Shown here: in pieces, positions 4,417 to 5,231 of the stretch
Numbering within the stretch: the first letter of the stretch is position 1
Layout of the letters: each line of letters starts with the position of its first letter
Assembly (NCBI GenBank): GCA_001872165.1
Contig: MNXK01000052.1
Coordinates: forward strand, 1-5,231
From: Anaerolineae bacterium CG2_30_58_95
GTDB taxonomy: Bacteria > Chloroflexota > Anaerolineae > Anaerolineales > Villigracilaceae
Direction: 5' to 3'
Length of the DNA: 5,231 bases
Notes under the pieces: generated by a model
What the model saw: only the letters and a program-made list of their open reading frames with translations
Databases searched by the model: none
Told to the model about the DNA's origin: nothing
Program-made: the position numbers and the translations under genes

Positions 4417-5231
4417 ATGAGCAAGAAAAAAGTACGTGTGGCGATCATCGGCGTGGGGAACTGCGCCTCCTCGCTCATCCAGGGTGTGCATTACTACAAA
4501 GACACAGCGGATGACGCCAGCGTTCCCGGTTTGATGCACGTCAACTTGGGAGGCTACCACATCCATGACATTGAATTCACCCTCGGCATTGACATTAACG
4601 TGACCAAGGTCGGCAAGGACCTGGCCGAGGCCATCTTCGCCGAACCGAACAATACTTACAAGTTCACCGACGTGCCCAGGTTGAACGTCCCGGTGGTGCG
4701 CGGCATGACCCACGATGGCCTGGGCAAGTATCTCTTGCAGGTCATCGAGAAGGCTCCGGGTCCCACCGCCGACATCGTCAAGCTGCTCAGAGAGACCAGG
4801 ACCGACGTGGTCGTTTCCTACCTGCCTGTCGGCTCAGAAATGGCGACCAAGTGGTACGTCGAGCAAGTGCTGGAGGCTGGCTGCGCCTTCGTCAACTGCA
4901 TCCCGGTCTTCATCGCCTCCTCCGAGTACTGGGCCGAACGCTTCCGCCAGAAGAAACTGCCCATCCTCGGCGACGACATCAAGTCCCAGGTCGGCGCGAC
5001 CATCCTGCACCGCGTCCTGACCAGCCTGTTCGTGGATCGCGGCGTGCGCCTGGATCGCACCTACCAGCTCAACTTCGGCGGAAATACCGACTTCCTCAAC
5101 ATGCTGGAGCGCGAGCGCCTGGAATCCAAGAAGGTTTCCAAGACCGGCGCGGTGACCGCCATGCTGCCCTACAAACTCCCGGCGGAGGATGTGCACGTTG
5201 GGCCGAGCGACTACGTCCCCTGGCTGACCGA
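4417..5231 (+). CDS. ino1: Myo-inositol-1-phosphate synthase (3' end outside window)
   Basis: The first 271 residues are present; the frame stays open to the window edge. The enzyme (inositol-3-phosphate synthase) isomerises glucose 6-phosphate to 1L-myo-inositol 1-phosphate with bound NAD+, the committed step to inositol. The sequence has the Rossmann motif [11 protein letters not shown] (10-20), PGLMHV (37-42), SYLPVGSE (134-141), [11 protein letters not shown] (158-168), the core [11 protein letters not shown] (185-195) with the conserved lysine K189, [11 protein letters not shown] (219-229) and [11 protein letters not shown] (233-243). These match the shorter prokaryotic class typified by mycobacterial Ino1, recalled as about 360-370 residues, so roughly 90-100 residues are missing. 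The product could feed phosphatidylinositol or inositol-derived solutes; neighbours deciding this lie to the right. Transcription is divergent from the sensor kinase, through a leader that may contain a palindromic element. Confidence 0.95.
   Translation, partial: MSKKKVRVAIIGVGNCASSLIQGVHYYKDTADDASVPGLMHVNLGGYHIHDIEFTLGIDINVTKVGKDLAEAIFAEPNNTYKFTDVPRLNVPVVRGMTHDGLGKYLLQVIEKAPGPTADIVKLLRETRTDVVVSYLPVGSEMATKWYVEQVLEAGCAFVNCIPVFIASSEYWAERFRQKKLPILGDDIKSQVGATILHRVLTSLFVDRGVRLDRTYQLNFGGNTDFLNMLERERLESKKVSKTGAVTAMLPYKLPAEDVHVGPSDYVPWLT

Overview
The window carries six protein-coding genes and several short palindromic repeats, with no RNA genes, CRISPR arrays or transposase. Coding sequence is GC-rich, and the soluble GAF histidine kinase, the actinobacterial/archaeal-type inositol-phosphate synthase and the dense intergenic hairpin repeats would suit a Chloroflexota (Anaerolineae-like) bacterium. 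That assignment is an inference from general resemblance; no single feature is diagnostic.

Left (1-753, + strand): a compact type II toxin-antitoxin operon, a Phd/YefM-family antitoxin overlapping a PIN-domain VapC toxin by 20 nt. A consensus -10 box and a small palindrome lie just upstream of the antitoxin. The toxin gene converges on the next gene with only 13 nt between the stop codons.

Middle (767-4259, - strand): three genes read leftward, a cytosolic GAF/HisKA/HATPase sensor kinase, a PfkB-family sugar or nucleoside kinase that overlaps it or follows it very closely, and an M20-family zinc peptidase/deacylase. The 99-nt gap between the PfkB kinase and the peptidase is filled almost entirely by three hairpins with shared GTAGGGCG/CGCCCTAC ends. 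The last codons of the kinase gene are duplicated downstream of its stop, and that stop codon itself lies in a hairpin arm. The peptidase gene also contains an in-frame 7-bp tandem repeat.

Right (4260-5231): a 157-nt divergent intergenic region separates the sensor kinase from a + strand myo-inositol-1-phosphate synthase gene (ino1), cut by the window end. This region holds overlapping candidate promoters, a small palindrome and a 50-bp element that can fold as two hairpins closed by an outer stem. Ino1 implies inositol production, for inositol phospholipids or inositol-derived solutes.

No wholly new multi-gene system is demonstrated. The most unusual content is the architecture of the two palindromic elements and what they have done to adjacent genes.
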